Shown here: positions 52,668 to 61,909 of the stretch, piece after piece
How the letters are laid out: each line of letters opens with the position of its first letter
How positions within the stretch are numbered: the stretch's first letter is position 1
NCBI GenBank assembly: GCA_022843485.1
Contig: JALHNM010000005.1
Span: 62,001-126,000, forward strand
Origin: Fimbriimonadaceae bacterium
Lineage (GTDB): Bacteria; Armatimonadota; Fimbriimonadia; Fimbriimonadales; Fimbriimonadaceae
Reading direction: 5' to 3'
Length of the DNA: 64,000 bases
Notes under the pieces: model-generated
What the model was told of the DNA's origin: nothing
The model's input: the letters and a program-made list of their open reading frames with translations, nothing else
Database searches by the model: none
Made by a program: the position numbers and the translations under genes

Positions 52668-53804
52668 TCAGAACTCGTAGGTATCCCAACGGACGCTGTC
52701 GAAGTGGACCTGCCAGAGCGCGAGCGCGACCGGTCTAAACGAGGAGAGTTCGATCCGGACGTTCATCCCCCCCTGATCGGACACGAACCTGCCGGTCCGC
52801 TCGACCCGTTCGACCTGACCAGAGGAGTAGTCGGTGCCGATCTCGATCGTCCCCAACTCCACGTAGAGCCGCGAGAATTGGTCTTTCAGGCTGACCCGAG
52901 CCTGTATCGGGCCGGCCAACGGGGACTTCGCCCTCGTCTTGACGAGAATCCGGCCGAACGCGGCTGTCGGCGAGCGGCCGCTGAGGTCGAGCCGGATGTC
53001 AGGGGCGAAGGTGTTAGGAACGAAGAACTTCGCCAAGACTAGCGCATCGTCGTCGATTCCTCGCAGGCTCTGCAGATCGCCGGAGACACGCCGACCGAGG
53101 CTCACGAGGTAGTCGTCCGGGACAATCGTCGCGATGAACCCGTTGTTCCCACCCCCATCGATCTCGAGGAGGTAGGCCGCGTTCCCGTTGACTGCGATCT
53201 TCGTGCCAAGCCCGAATCCCTGGCCGGGGTTGATGCCGACGCTGTTGGCGGGAAGGGCCCCAACTTTCTCTGGGTCAACGTGCTCGAGGAGGTAGGTCTG
53301 GCCCGCGTTGGTGAAGGGCAGCACCGGCGCGATCCCAAGCCAGTACCGACCGGGGAGGATCGAGAAATCCACGGGGATCGTGGCGAGATAGGCCCGGCCG
53401 TTCGCGAGAGTGCCGGTCAACTCGACGATCTGCACTTGGGACGGAAAGACGAGCGTCGTCCTCACGGCGCCCTGGCTGAGATCGTTGCCGGACAGTTCTG
53501 CCGCCGCGACGCTATCCCAAAGACTCACTCGCCAGCCGGTTATCGCGGAAAGCGGCAGGTCGGGGCGGCTCACATCGAAGGCCACGGCGACTTTCGTGAC
53601 GCGAGTCCCGGTCACGTCCACGTCGTCGATGATCGTGGAACTGAAGGCCTCGAAGTCCGGGAAGATCTGACAATAGTTGAACCCTGGGGTCGAAACGAGG
53701 CTCCTCCCGATCGGGTCGATCTGGTTCATGTCGATCGCCGCCGAAGCGGAGCCAGCGAGCACGAACCCCGTGAGGGCTCCCCAGACGATACGCAAGACTC
53801 TCAT
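52668..53804 (-). CDS. Secreted protein with shared C-terminal module
   Basis: 378 residues. Signal peptide IVWGALTGFVLAGSASA. The N-terminal two thirds is beta-rich (VDVTGTRVTKVAVAFDVSR; SILPGRYWLGIAPVLPF) without a recognisable family; it resembles secreted beta-sandwich proteins that precede sorting modules. The C-terminal part, after ALVLAKFFVPNTFAPDIRL, follows the module shared with 45314-47635, 26670-28595 and 55194-56945. Likely exported; function unknown. Confidence 0.75.
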   Translation of the reverse strand: MRVLRIVWGALTGFVLAGSASAAIDMNQIDPIGRSLVSTPGFNYCQIFPDFEAFSSTIIDDVDVTGTRVTKVAVAFDVSRPDLPLSAITGWRVSLWDSVAAAELSGNDLSQGAVRTTLVFPSQVQIVELTGTLANGRAYLATIPVDFSILPGRYWLGIAPVLPFTNAGQTYLLEHVDPEKVGALPANSVGINPGQGFGLGTKIAVNGNAAYLLEIDGGGNNGFIATIVPDDYLVSLGRRVSGDLQSLRGIDDDALVLAKFFVPNTFAPDIRLDLSGRSPTAAFGRILVKTRAKSPLAGPIQARVSLKDQFSRLYVELGTIEIGTDYSSGQVERVERTGRFVSDQGGMNVRIELSSFRPVALALWQVHFDSVRWDTYEF

Positions 53805-54030
53805 AACCTCTCCTCGCTTTCGAATGGTACCAGACTATGCAAGGAAGGCGTCCCGTTGCTTGCGCTAGCGAACAGCGAAGTTCGTTTCTATGGGCCCGCA
53901 TTTTTCTGGAAGACATCGGGCGGGCTCGCTCACCGATCGGCGGGCCAGGGGCATACGTGGTCTCGGTCGGGCTCTTTCCCACTGCCTCGCGCAGGGGTAC
54001 TCGGGGCGAGCGTGGATATCGAGTCCCTAC

Positions 54031-54106
54031 GTGCGGCCTAAAAGGCCGCGGACCGGGGTGCGGCCCGGAAAGGCCGCACTCCGGGGGCCGCGCTCCGAGG
54101 GCCGCG
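54031..54106. repeat. GC-rich palindromic repeat, copy 3
   Basis: GTGCGGCC-TAAAA-GGCCGCGG, then a second half with GCGGCCCGGAAAGGCCGC and GCTCCGAGGGCCGCG; the best-preserved copy. It lies just upstream of the alcohol dehydrogenase. Confidence 0.7.
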
Positions 54107-54133
54107 CGAGGGGGGCTGTATACTGAGGTTTCT

Positions 54134-55180
54134 ATGAGCCTGCAGACCGCCGCCTACGCCGCTCAGTCTGAGACCGCACCGCTCGCGCCCTGGAGCCTTT
54201 CGCGCCGGGAGCCGGGGGCGGAGGACGTGCTCATCGAGATCCTCTACTGCGGGGTCTGCCACACCGACATCCACTTCTCCCGCAACGAGTGGGGCAACGC
54301 CCAGTACCCGATGGTGCCCGGGCACGAGATCGTCGGCCGCGTCGTGCGGGTCGGGGCCAACGTCGAGCGCTGGAAGGTCGGCGACGCGGTCGGCATCGGG
54401 TGCTTCGTGGACTCCTGCCGCCAGTGCGGGCCTTGCCGAGCAGGGGAGGAGCAGTATTGCGAGGCGGGATCGACCTTCACCTACAACGCCCCTGACAAGC
54501 ACATGGGAGGCATGACGTTCGGGGGCTATTCCACCCAGATCACGGTCGACCAGCACTATCTCGTGAGGATCCCCGAGGGGCTGCCGCTCGACGCCGCCGC
54601 CCCGCTACTGTGTGCCGGGATCACTACTTTCTCCCCGCTGCGGCACTGGGGGGTCAAGGAGGGCACTCGGGTCGGCGTCGTCGGACTCGGCGGGCTCGGC
54701 CACATGGCCGTCAAGTTCGCCCGGTCGATGGGGGCGCACGTCACCGTGCTCAGCCACTCGCCCGGGAAGGAGGCCGACGCCAAGCGGCTCGGCGCGGACG
54801 CCTTCGTCGCGACGCACGACCCGGAGGTGTTCGAGCGCCATGCCGGGCAGGTCGACTTCATTCTGGACACAGTCTCGGCGCCTCACGACCTTAACGCCTA
54901 CCTCGGGCTCCTCGCGCTCGACGGCAACCTGGTGCTGGTCGGGCTGCCCGACCCGACGCCGGTCTCGGCCTTCCCCCTCATCCTGCAGCGACGCTCGATG
55001 AGCGGCTCGCTCATCGGCGGCATCCGCGAGACGCAGGAGATGCTCGACTATTGCGCCACCAAGGGCATCACCTGCGACATCGAGGTCATCCCCATGGACA
55101 AGATCAACGAGGCCTACGAACGCATGATGCGCAGCGACGTCCGGTACCGGTTCGTCATCGACATGGCGAGCCTGAAGTGA
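54134..55180 (+). CDS. Zinc-dependent alcohol dehydrogenase
   Basis: 348 residues from the ATG at 54134, ten bases after TATACT (54119-54124). Catalytic zinc ligands Cys42, His64 with Glu65, Cys160; structural zinc Cys95, Cys98, Cys101 and Cys109. Rossmann motif VVGLGGLGHMAVKFA and the C-terminal IGGIRETQEMLDYCATKGI typical of the YahK/CAD-like NADP(H)-dependent aldehyde reductases. Probably reduces aldehydes to alcohols in the cytoplasm. Confidence 0.94.
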   Translation: MSLQTAAYAAQSETAPLAPWSLSRREPGAEDVLIEILYCGVCHTDIHFSRNEWGNAQYPMVPGHEIVGRVVRVGANVERWKVGDAVGIGCFVDSCRQCGPCRAGEEQYCEAGSTFTYNAPDKHMGGMTFGGYSTQITVDQHYLVRIPEGLPLDAAAPLLCAGITTFSPLRHWGVKEGTRVGVVGLGGLGHMAVKFARSMGAHVTVLSHSPGKEADAKRLGADAFVATHDPEVFERHAGQVDFILDTVSAPHDLNAYLGLLALDGNLVLVGLPDPTPVSAFPLILQRRSMSGSLIGGIRETQEMLDYCATKGITCDIEVIPMDKINEAYERMMRSDVRYRFVIDMASLK

Positions 55181-55193
55181 CCCGTGGCCGGGC

Positions 55194-56945
55194 TCACCAG
55201 GCCGTGATCTGCCAGGCCGCTTGGTCGACGCGGTAGCACCAGTTCGGCTGGGAGACCGGGGCGACCGCCGACACGCGGAGCCGAGCCCGGACACGCCTTG
55301 TCGCCGGGTCGAAGTGGTTCGCTACCGACCCGAACACGAGGCTCGGGGCCTCGGTGGTGGTGAGGTTCCGGGTCGTCGAGTTCGTCCACTGGCCCGTCGT
55401 CCAGTTCCAGAGCTCCACGTCTTGCCGCAAGCCTGTGCTCGTGGCAGAGGAGGCGACGAGCAGGGACAGGCTCGCGACCGGGTACCCGGCCCCGACCACC
55501 GCCTCGATCTCGACGTTCACGGGGGGCACCTGCTGGTTCGGGACAAAGAACTTGCACACTTCGTAGACGTCGTTGTCGTTGGTGGCGAGCGAGGCCAGCG
55601 TCCCGCGATTCAGCCGGCCGAGCCGGACGGCCACTTGCGTCGGCGCCTGGTTCAAGAACGCCTGGACGAACTGGGCGATCGCATCCGTGTCGGGGCCGAC
55701 GTTGACCTGACCCCAGGCCAGGAACCGGCCCCCTCCGGCCGGCACCAGGCCGTTGAAGCGATAACCCGAGCCTTGGGGGGCGTCCGGGCCGTAGCGGTAG
55801 TCGAACAGCACCGACCCGTCGTCAGCCAGCCCCAGCAGCGAGCCTCGGTGACCAAGGGTATCGAAGACCCTCGGAGCGGAGAGCACCGCGGACGCCCCGA
55901 CGGGGAGGATCGGCGAACCGGAGGAGTACGTGTTCCGGATGGGGTAAGTGACCGGAGTCGACCATACGAGTTGTCCCGCAGAGTCGTACCGTCGAGTCTC
56001 GACGGTCGCGTCCGGACCCGAGTAGTCAAAAATCTGGGCGATGGCGTCGCCGGTCGGGCCGATCCCGAGCGAACTCCGGACCAGATTGTTGCCCGTCGGA
56101 ACTTGGACGTTCCACTGGAACGCGCCAGCCGCGTCGAACCGCGTGATCCGGACCTCCTCGTTCGGTTCGAGTCGACTCCGGACGTAGCTCAGGTACGTCG
56201 AGCCGTCGGGAGCCTCAGTGATGGAGGCCTCAGTGTCGGCGACGTTCGGGTCGCCGATCGACTTCGTATAGACGATGTTGCCGTTCGGTGCGTACCGGTT
56301 GAGAAGGACCTCGTTGGTGGCGAGGAGAGTCGACTCGGACAGGGCGACGGTCACATCGCCGTTCGACGCGATCTCAACGTCACTGAAGATCGTCGGCACG
56401 ACCGTCCGGTTCCAGACCGTGGTCAGGCTCGTGTCGATCTCGGTGAGGACCGCGTCGGGCGCCCCTTGTCCGTAGACCAGCACCACGTTTCCATTCGGCC
56501 TTTGGGCGATGTCCCCGTTCGAGTCGTTCGTGAACGTGTCGATGATCCTCTCATTGAGCAGGAGCCCGTTCTCGTTGTAGACGCGGAGGCAAAGGTCGTT
56601 ACTGACGATCGTTCCGACGGTTCCCACGACCAGGATCTGTTCGGCGCCCAAGCGGAACGCCGCGGCCCTCACCCACTCGACGTAGCCGGCTGGGGCCGGA
56701 TACGTCTGATCGAACACCACGGTCCCCGTCGGTCGGACCCTGCGGAGCCAGAGCTCGCCCCTTCCGGCCGTGCTCTCCTTTCTGCCGGCCAAGACCACGT
56801 CGCCGTTGGACGTCGAGAATCCTGAGGTGTAAAACGAACCGTCCGGCCCGGTCTCTCTTTGAGTCCAGAGGTCTTCGGCCGTCCGCTGGGCTACGGCGGA
56901 AGACAGGACGACGGTCAAGGTGATAACGAGGCCGAACGATCTCAT
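55194..56945 (-). CDS. Large secreted protein with shared C-terminal module
   Basis: 583 residues from the ATG at 56945 (MRSFGLVITL...). Signal peptide FGLVITLTVVLSSAVA. The main body looks like a beta-propeller with repeats such as PNGNVVLVYGQGAPDAVLTEI, SNGDVTVALSESTLLATNEV and GPTGDAIAQIFDYSGPD. The end (VCKFFVPNQQVPPVNVEIEA; VELWNWTTGQWTNS; RRVRARLRVSAV; CYRVDQAAWQI) is the shared module. Convergent with the alcohol dehydrogenase, 13 bases between stops. Confidence 0.78.
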   Translation of the reverse strand: MRSFGLVITLTVVLSSAVAQRTAEDLWTQRETGPDGSFYTSGFSTSNGDVVLAGRKESTAGRGELWLRRVRPTGTVVFDQTYPAPAGYVEWVRAAAFRLGAEQILVVGTVGTIVSNDLCLRVYNENGLLLNERIIDTFTNDSNGDIAQRPNGNVVLVYGQGAPDAVLTEIDTSLTTVWNRTVVPTIFSDVEIASNGDVTVALSESTLLATNEVLLNRYAPNGNIVYTKSIGDPNVADTEASITEAPDGSTYLSYVRSRLEPNEEVRITRFDAAGAFQWNVQVPTGNNLVRSSLGIGPTGDAIAQIFDYSGPDATVETRRYDSAGQLVWSTPVTYPIRNTYSSGSPILPVGASAVLSAPRVFDTLGHRGSLLGLADDGSVLFDYRYGPDAPQGSGYRFNGLVPAGGGRFLAWGQVNVGPDTDAIAQFVQAFLNQAPTQVAVRLGRLNRGTLASLATNDNDVYEVCKFFVPNQQVPPVNVEIEAVVGAGYPVASLSLLVASSATSTGLRQDVELWNWTTGQWTNSTTRNLTTTEAPSLVFGSVANHFDPATRRVRARLRVSAVAPVSQPNWCYRVDQAAWQITAW

Positions 56946-57159
56946 GGGGTGGCCACCAAGCGCAGAGATTATGGGTCGCCGGGAGCCTATGGCGAGTTGT
57001 CCGCGTCCTACTTCCAGCACATTTCTCGGTGGCCTTATGTCGGGTGTCGTCACGACTGGCGCAAGTGGCCGAGGGACAATCTCGGCCGTCTCCCCTAAAA
57101 ACCCCTAAGTGAGAGTCGCACAATTGGGGAGGGGTGGGTTAAACTCTCGTGAGGCCACC

Positions 57160-58290
57160 ATGCACAACCACCTCGTCCGTCTCGTTGCATTCTCCTTCGT
57201 CGCCGGCCTTTCGGCCACCCACGTGCCCGCCCAGGTCGGCGGCACCCTGCCCGCGTTCATCCGGTTACAGACCAATTCACCGGGAACCATGCAGAACGGG
57301 AGCGCCAACATCAACGGTAACCTGATTACTGGCCGGGTCGGCGTCGGGGGGGTCACCCCGATCTTCCCACTTGCCTTCCCCAACGTCCTAGGCGACAAAG
57401 CCGTCTTCTGGTCCCATAACCAACTCCTTTACGGCATCGGCGTCCAGGCGAACCTCCTGCAGATCTACGCGGACACTCCTAGCTCGTCGATCGCGTTCGG
57501 TACCGGTAGCAGCACGACCTTTGCGGAGGCCATGCGTATCACCGGGGGAGGCAACGTAGGGATCGGAACGACCAACCCGGGGAAGACTCTTGACGTGAAC
57601 GGGGAGGCGCGCTTCGCTTCCTCCACCCTCACCTACGGTACGGAAGCGGCGGCGCGAGCGGGGATGTTCGGACTCGATGCCAAGATCGAGGTCGATGGCC
57701 GGACGTCCTTCCGCGGCCTCTTCTTAGGACCGACGGGCGACGTGAACGCCAGCCTACAGTTCATGGGAACCCTCAACGACGTAGGGAACTTCGCCACCGG
57801 TGGGTTCAGCCGTGAGTCTAACTCTGTCTCCCGGATGTTCGCGACAGTCAAGAACTTCGTCGAGGTCAACCCGGACGACCTCTCGACCGACATCACCTAC
57901 GCCAGCATCGAAGGCCCGGAGGCGGCCATGTACACCCGCGGCACGGGAAGGCTGGCCAACGGCCGCGCCACGATCCAGCTCCCCTCCCACTTCCGGGCCC
58001 TCGCCCAGGAAGGCACGCTCACCGTCGTCCTCACCCCAGGCTCCTTCTCCTCGAAGGGCCTCGCCTACCAGGACAAGGGCCTCGGCGGCATCACCGTCGG
58101 CGAACTCGGCGACGGGAAGGGCAACTACCGCTTCGACTGGGAGGTCAAGGCCGTCCGCAAGCGCTTCCGCGACTACCAGGTCCTGCGCCCCTGGACGGAG
58201 CGACTGACCACCGACGCCAACCGGGCCGTCGCCTGGACCGACCGCGTCACGAGCTTCCAGAAAGACCAACAGATCCAATCGCGCCCCTGA
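57160..58290 (+). CDS. Secreted fibre-like surface protein
   Basis: 376 residues from the ATG at 57160. Signal peptide LVRLVAFSFVAGLSATHVPA, then VGGTLPAFIRLQTNSPGTMQ, the fibre motif NVGIGTTNPGKTLDVNGEA, and the C-terminal module YASIEGPEAAMYTRGTGRL, IQLPSHFRAL, VVLTPGSF and YRFDWEVKAVRKRFRDYQV. Clearly paralogous to 16215-17456, 40 kb away and inverted. Probably displayed outside the cell; function unknown. Confidence 0.8.
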   Translation: MHNHLVRLVAFSFVAGLSATHVPAQVGGTLPAFIRLQTNSPGTMQNGSANINGNLITGRVGVGGVTPIFPLAFPNVLGDKAVFWSHNQLLYGIGVQANLLQIYADTPSSSIAFGTGSSTTFAEAMRITGGGNVGIGTTNPGKTLDVNGEARFASSTLTYGTEAAARAGMFGLDAKIEVDGRTSFRGLFLGPTGDVNASLQFMGTLNDVGNFATGGFSRESNSVSRMFATVKNFVEVNPDDLSTDITYASIEGPEAAMYTRGTGRLANGRATIQLPSHFRALAQEGTLTVVLTPGSFSSKGLAYQDKGLGGITVGELGDGKGNYRFDWEVKAVRKRFRDYQVLRPWTERLTTDANRAVAWTDRVTSFQKDQQIQSRP

Positions 58291-58316
58291 GCCCCGTGGG
58301 CTGAGTCAGAGAGTGC

Positions 58317-58344
58317 CGTGTGGCCCTGCCTGGCCACACGGCCC
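58317..58344 (+). terminator. Terminator-like hairpin after the fibre-like gene
   Basis: Perfect 11-bp stem (58317-58327 with 58334-58344), loop CTGCCT, 27 bases after the stop. Confidence 0.55.
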
Positions 58345-58425
58345 TGATGAGATCGCACCGGAGTCGTCTAGAGCCCTCCCGGACAAGCGAACTCTTTCGG
58401 ATCGCTGAGGAGTCGTGACAGGTGT

Positions 58426-58779
58426 ATGGTGATCCGGGTCGTCGGTCGGGCTGTCGCGTGGGTGCTCGCCTTGGGCGTGACCCTGCCTGTGCTCAAGCTC
58501 ACGGCCGTCGCCTGTCTGATGCTCGCGTGTCTGGTGCCGGTCTTCCTCCCCGCCGATCGCCGCGTTGGGGCGTTCTGGCTGGCCCTCGCGGCCTGGGGCG
58601 TCGCCATGACCGTTCCCGTGGACGTCACTCTCGCAGACGCTCCCGGCCCACCACGACTCGTGCCTTATGTCACAGGCTTCCCAACCCGAGAAACGTCTCA
58701 GCGGGCGAGACGGGGCGAGGTTGTGCTTGGGGGTTGTTCGGTTTCCGGGTGGGAGCCCAAGTGGGTGCTCGTCTGGTAA
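58426..58779 (+). CDS. Small predicted membrane protein
   Basis: 117 residues. Two or three hydrophobic segments (AVAWVLALGVTLPVLKLTAVACLML, CLVPVFLPADRRVGAFWLALAAWG) then a short soluble tail with GCSVSGWEPKWVLVW. No family recognised. Codon usage matches the genome. Confidence 0.55.
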   Translation: MVIRVVGRAVAWVLALGVTLPVLKLTAVACLMLACLVPVFLPADRRVGAFWLALAAWGVAMTVPVDVTLADAPGPPRLVPYVTGFPTRETSQRARRGEVVLGGCSVSGWEPKWVLVW

Positions 58780-58841
58780 GCGATCGCTCGCCCCGATGCT
58801 CGCACTTCGGACCGCGCGGGGTCGTGTAAGCTCAGGTCGTT

Positions 58842-59417
58842 ATGGGCGAAGCGTTCGTGGTGCGGGCTCTGAACGAGGGGACGTGGCCGGCGTTCGCGCG
58901 GTTGGTCGAGCGGGACGGGGGCATATGGGGCGGGTGCTGGTGTATCTCGTACCACCTCGACCCGAGCGGACAGAAGGGGCAGTGCAAGCCCTATCGCGAG
59001 ACGAAGGAGCGCCTGGTGCTCGAGGGCCGGGCACAAGCGGCGCTGGTCTGCGAGGGCGAGGAGGCGGTCGGGTGGTGCCAATTCGGCCCCCCCGAGGAGC
59101 TGCGCAACATCAAGCTCCGCAAGCAGTACGAATCTGAACCGGGGCCCCGGCCCGATTGGCGGATCACTTGCTTCTACGTGGGCAAGGGGTACCGCAAGCG
59201 CGGGGTGGCGCGGCTGGCACTCGCGGGGGCGCTCGCCGAGATCGCCCGGCTCGGAGGCGGCCTCGTCGAGGCCTACCCCGAGGACGTCGAGGGACGCAAG
59301 ACCTCGTCGTCGTTCCTCCACAGCGGGACGCTCGCGATGTTCGAGAGGCACGGTTTCGAGCGGGTCCGCCGTCTTGGCAAGAACAACTGGGTCACCCGGC
59401 TAACGGTCTCGGGCTGA
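58842..59417 (+). CDS. GNAT-family N-acetyltransferase
   Basis: 191 residues. N-terminal VVRALNEGTWPAFARLV, the Cys/Trp-rich GIWGGCWCISYHLDP loop, strand AALVCEGEEAVGWCQFGP, then WRITCFYVGKGYRKRGVARLALAGAL, the acetyl-CoA-binding motif (RKRGVA). The Trp/Cys-rich loop is found in a sub-group of uncharacterised GNATs. Substrate unknown. Confidence 0.88.
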   Translation: MGEAFVVRALNEGTWPAFARLVERDGGIWGGCWCISYHLDPSGQKGQCKPYRETKERLVLEGRAQAALVCEGEEAVGWCQFGPPEELRNIKLRKQYESEPGPRPDWRITCFYVGKGYRKRGVARLALAGALAEIARLGGGLVEAYPEDVEGRKTSSSFLHSGTLAMFERHGFERVRRLGKNNWVTRLTVSG

Positions 59418-59480
59418 GCCCTCGGGAAGGGGGTTTCGGCCCGCTGGCATCATCGGCCGCCCCTATCCGGCGCGCCTAGG

Positions 59481-59945
59481 TCACTCCGCCTCGGCGTGCC
59501 AGGCGGACTCGATGGCGGCGATATCGAGCTTGACCATGCTGGTCAAGGCGGCGAAGGCGGCCTCGTTCTGGGCCGGGGTGCCGGTGGTCATCCAGTCGCT
59601 GAACTGGCTCGGCGTGACCTGCCAGACCACTCCGAACCGGTCGCGCAGCCACCCGCAGGCATAGGCCTCGCCGCCCTCGAGCAGGCGGTCCCAGAAGTGG
59701 TCGATCTCGCCCTGGGTGTCGCAGAGGACCATGAGGCTGGTGCCCATCGAGGGCTCGGTCTCGGGCCCACCGCTGATGAGCAGCAGGTCGCCCCCGTTCA
59801 CGTTCAGGGTCGTGGCGATGTGCTTCCCCTCGCGGTCGCGGTGCTCGCTGACGACCCTCGCGCCCGGGAAGACCGAGAGGTAGAAGGCCACCGGCTCCTC
59901 CGCCCCGTTCGGGAAGAGGAGCGAAGGCATCAAGGGCCTTGTCAT
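59481..59945 (-). CDS. VOC-family protein, PhnB-like
   Basis: 154 residues. PhnB/3-demethylubiquinone-methyltransferase-like VOC pattern: LMPSLLFPNGAEEPVAFYLSVFPGARV, LNVNGGDLLLISGG, LMVLCDTQGEIDHFWDRLL, and CGWLRDRFGVVWQVTP. The label methyltransferase is historical; these are small metal-binding proteins of uncertain function. Confidence 0.9.
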   Translation of the reverse strand: MTRPLMPSLLFPNGAEEPVAFYLSVFPGARVVSEHRDREGKHIATTLNVNGGDLLLISGGPETEPSMGTSLMVLCDTQGEIDHFWDRLLEGGEAYACGWLRDRFGVVWQVTPSQFSDWMTTGTPAQNEAAFAALTSMVKLDIAAIESAWHAEAE

Positions 59946-60030
59946 GGTTGGACGGTACCCCGTCCCCGGCCAGACGGGCCAGATTTGCCCACCCGGACCG
60001 CCATGGGGGTAAAGGGTCGCGCCTCCCCCC

Positions 60031-60051
60031 CCGGGGGCGTTAGGCCCCCGG
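60031..60051 (-). terminator. Hairpin overlapping the VOC gene stop
   Basis: CCGGGGGC pairs with GCCCCCGG around the stop codon of the minus-strand VOC gene at 60040. Confidence 0.4.
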
Positions 60052-60420
60052 CGAGTGGTAGCGGGCTAGGCTGAAGGTGTTGCCTTCGCAGTCCTTCACC
60101 CGGGCGATGTCGGCGATTCCGGGGATCGTGACCTTCGGGAGCGTGACTTCCCCGCCGTTGGCGACGATCAGGGCCGAGACCCGGTCCACGTCGTCGACGG
60201 CGATGGTGCACTCGAAGTTGCCGGTGAGGGTCGGGAAAGGCTCGGTCTGGGCTTGTTGCAGCGAGCCCCGGATGCCGCCACTGTCGATCATGAAGAACCC
60301 AGGCGGGCCCCACGCGTGGAAGGTCCAGCCAAAGACGGCCTGATAGAAGCCCATGGCCCGGTCGGTGTCGTGGACGTTGATGGCGAAGTGGGAGAGGGTG
60401 TTCGGCGCGGCGTCGGCCAT
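60040..60420 (-). CDS. VOC-family (glyoxalase-like) protein
   Basis: 126 residues from the ATG at 60420 (MADAAPNTLSH). HFAINVHDTDRAMGFYQAVFGW is the first beta-alpha-beta unit, ECTIAVDDVDRVSALIVANGGE and DCEGNTFSLARYH the second. This is the bleomycin-resistance/glyoxalase-like group. Divergent from the AraC regulator, 54 bases apart. Confidence 0.9.
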   Translation of the reverse strand: MADAAPNTLSHFAINVHDTDRAMGFYQAVFGWTFHAWGPPGFFMIDSGGIRGSLQQAQTEPFPTLTGNFECTIAVDDVDRVSALIVANGGEVTLPKVTIPGIADIARVKDCEGNTFSLARYHSPGA

Positions 60421-60474
60421 GGGTGCAGTATCCCCCGGGGCAACGCTGGCAGGAATGACCATAATCGGCAGGTT

Positions 60475-61218
60475 ATGTCGAATTCTCGCCAGACGGCCGA
60501 AGCCGGCGTGCTCGTGCGGTTCTGGACGCTCGACCACCATCGGGGCGAACGGGTGGACGGCCCGCCCACGCCCTGGCCGACGCTGGTCTACGCCGAGGCG
60601 GGGGCGCTGTTCGTGGAGCTGGACGACCGCAAGTGGGCTCTGCCCGCCGACCGGGCCTTGGTGGTCGGGGCAGGAGTCCGGTTCACGATGCGGACGTTGG
60701 CCCCGGCGCGCGTCCGGTCGCTCTACTTCGGGCCGGACTTCCCGCTACCCAAGGCCTCGGGGCTCGTCGAGGTGACTCCCCTGTTCCGCGAGCTCATCGT
60801 GGCGGCCTGTCGTCGGGGGCCGCTGCTGGCGTCGCGCGAGGAGCACCGGGCCCTAACCGTGCTCCTGCGGGTCGAACTCGAGGCGGCCTCGAGCCTCCCG
60901 ACGGGTCTCCCGTGGCCGCGATCGGAATGGCTCCGGCGATTCGCTTCGGAGGCGCTGGACGGCGACGGGCCGGTCGACGAGGCACTGGCGAAGACGGGCT
61001 ACAGCAGGCGGACGCTTGAGCGGGCAATGGCGGAGGAGACCCGGCTCTCGTTGGGCCGTTGGCTGCGACAGGCCCGGCTCCTCAAGGCCGTCGTCGCCCT
61101 GGGTGAGGGGTGTTCGGTCGCCGACGCGGCAGCCGTTGCGGGCTATTCAGAGCCCAGTGCTTTCATCCACGCCTTCCGCCGGGCCTATGGGACGACCCCG
61201 GGCGCACTGCGACGGTGA
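60475..61218 (+). CDS. AraC-family transcriptional regulator
   Basis: 247 residues from the ATG at 60475. N-terminal cupin-like effector domain (TLVYAEAGALFVELDDRKWAL; DRALVVGAGVRFTMRTLA) and a C-terminal pair of helix-turn-helices: DEALAKTGYSRRTLERAM and VADAAAVAGYSEPSAFIHAF, with the final YGTTPGALR. Divergently placed beside a VOC gene, which it may regulate. Confidence 0.92.
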   Translation: MSNSRQTAEAGVLVRFWTLDHHRGERVDGPPTPWPTLVYAEAGALFVELDDRKWALPADRALVVGAGVRFTMRTLAPARVRSLYFGPDFPLPKASGLVEVTPLFRELIVAACRRGPLLASREEHRALTVLLRVELEAASSLPTGLPWPRSEWLRRFASEALDGDGPVDEALAKTGYSRRTLERAMAEETRLSLGRWLRQARLLKAVVALGEGCSVADAAAVAGYSEPSAFIHAFRRAYGTTPGALRR

Positions 61219-61563
61219 GCCCTAGTCGGTGCATCGTTGGGCCAAGTCGCCGCTAGAGGCGGGTTCGAGTGGTGGGGCGCGGTCTGACCTGGCGAGGGTC
61301 GCAAGCGGTCGGCCCCGGCAGGCGAAGGCAGTCCGGGGGGTAGCTCGAACGACTGGGCTGCTACGGGGAAACGAGAGGACACCGGACTCGGGGCTACCGC
61401 GCCCCCAGACTCGGACACGACTCTCCGGTTGTGGGATCGAAGCCAGAGGCAGGCGCATCGCGTCCCGCTGGTCGTCCCTACCAGAACCTTTCCTCCTCGC
61501 CTCCCAAGCCGTCTGCTCGCCTGGCGTCCTCGGGCAGTGCGCCAGGCGCTCGAGCGTTGGAAC

Positions 61564-61592
61564 GCTCGGACTATGCTCGCACTATGCTCGGA
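61564..61592. repeat. Tandem 11-bp repeat, second site
   Basis: About 2.5 units of the same TATGCTCGGAC element found at 12787-12830. The 61219-61909 spacer otherwise contains no supported gene. Confidence 0.6.
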
Positions 61593-61863
61593 AGAGCGGC
61601 ACACGAGGGGAGCTGGACGGAACCGCTCGAGGGTGAGCCCTACCCCGCTCTGGCTCTCTGCTCGCGGCCTTCAGCCTGGCCGTTGAGAGCGGCACTCTTT
61701 CGGCTTCGTAAAACGTGGGGATGCCTCGGCAGCAGCCGAGATCGAGGCGAGGGGTGTCCAGGCGGAAGTGCCTTGACGTCGGTGGTAGCAACGAGTGTCC
61801 CCTAGGGGCGGGAACGACGAGGGCAATGGGCGAGCCGCTCGACGAAGCTACGTCGCGTGTTTG

Positions 61864-61892
61864 GGCGGCCGGGGCAGAGAGCCCCGGCCGCC
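61864..61892 (-). terminator. Terminator-like hairpin of the RRM gene
   Basis: Perfect 12-bp stem (61864-61875 with 61881-61892), loop AGAGA, just beyond the minus-strand stop at 61910. Confidence 0.6.
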
Positions 61893-61909
61893 TTGGTCAG
61901 GTGAGTCGA

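Noticed and set aside
61219-61909. Small coding genes in the 690-base spacer after the AraC regulator
   Set aside because: Several frames are open but none has a start with an SD, a recognisable motif or codon usage like the neighbours; part of the region is repeat remnant.
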